DNA from: Planctomycetaceae bacterium
Lineage (GTDB): Bacteria > Planctomycetota > Planctomycetia > Pirellulales > Thermoguttaceae
NCBI GenBank assembly: GCA_031256755.1
Contig: JAIRPZ010000080.1
Coordinates: forward strand, 1-5,525
Reading direction: 5' to 3'
DNA length: 5,525 nt
The translations under genes were made by a program, and so were the position numbers. The notes under the pieces are model-generated. The model did no database searches and was not told the origin of the DNA. It saw only the letters and a list, made by a program, of their open reading frames with translations. Below, in pieces: positions 5,517-5,525 of the stretch. Numbering within the stretch: position 1 is the first letter of the stretch; each line of letters begins with the position of its first letter.

Positions 5517-5525
5517 CCGCACGCC

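Noticed and set aside
5443..5525. Sulfur-responsive riboswitch before cysH
   Set aside because: The predicted leader is about 38 bases with only a 6-base stem, far too short for a SAM or related aptamer.

Overview
This 5.5 kb bacterial window holds the tail of one plus-strand gene, followed by three complete genes that all read on the minus strand. From left to right they are: the last 20 codons of an IMP dehydrogenase (guaB, +); a secreted heparinase II/III-type polysaccharide lyase (-); a 260-base spacer filled by a repeat-rich element with inverted ends; a CheA-type chemotaxis histidine kinase with an unusual domain order (-); and an assimilatory adenylylsulfate (APS/PAPS) reductase of the CysH family (-), which has a good promoter near the right edge.

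The most unusual feature is the CheA-like gene. Ordinary CheA runs P1 (HPt phosphotransfer), P2 (response-regulator docking), P3 (dimerisation), P4 (ATPase), P5 (CheW-like). Here the protein starts directly at P3 and continues P4 and P5. After a low-complexity linker it then carries a CheA-type HPt and a P2-like domain at its C-terminus. It therefore reads as a circularly permuted CheA (P3-P4-P5-P1-P2). The catalytic boxes of P4 and the histidine, lysine, histidine and glutamate network of the HPt are intact, so it looks functional rather than decayed. No cheW, cheY, cheB, cheR or receptor gene is visible in the window.

The second feature of note is the spacer between the kinase and the lyase. 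It is a roughly 201-base block bounded by a perfect 10-base inverted repeat. Inside are degenerate 35-42 base direct repeats built from GACGGCAG plus purine-rich filler. It starts one base after the kinase stop codon and looks like a non-autonomous or structural intergenic repeat (MITE/REP-like) that may also form RNA hairpins.

The genes do not form an obvious pathway. GuaB serves GTP synthesis, CysH sulfate assimilation, the lyase breakdown of acidic (possibly sulfated) polysaccharide, and the kinase signalling. A link between sulfated-glycan use and sulfur metabolism is conceivable but not shown. Organism: a Gram-negative-type bacterium with mid-range GC. A heparinase-family lyase, an Fe-S type CysH and pyrimidine/purine-rich intergenic repeats would fit a glycan-degrading member of the PVC group such as Lentisphaerota/Victivallales. 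This is a low-confidence inference made without any database search.
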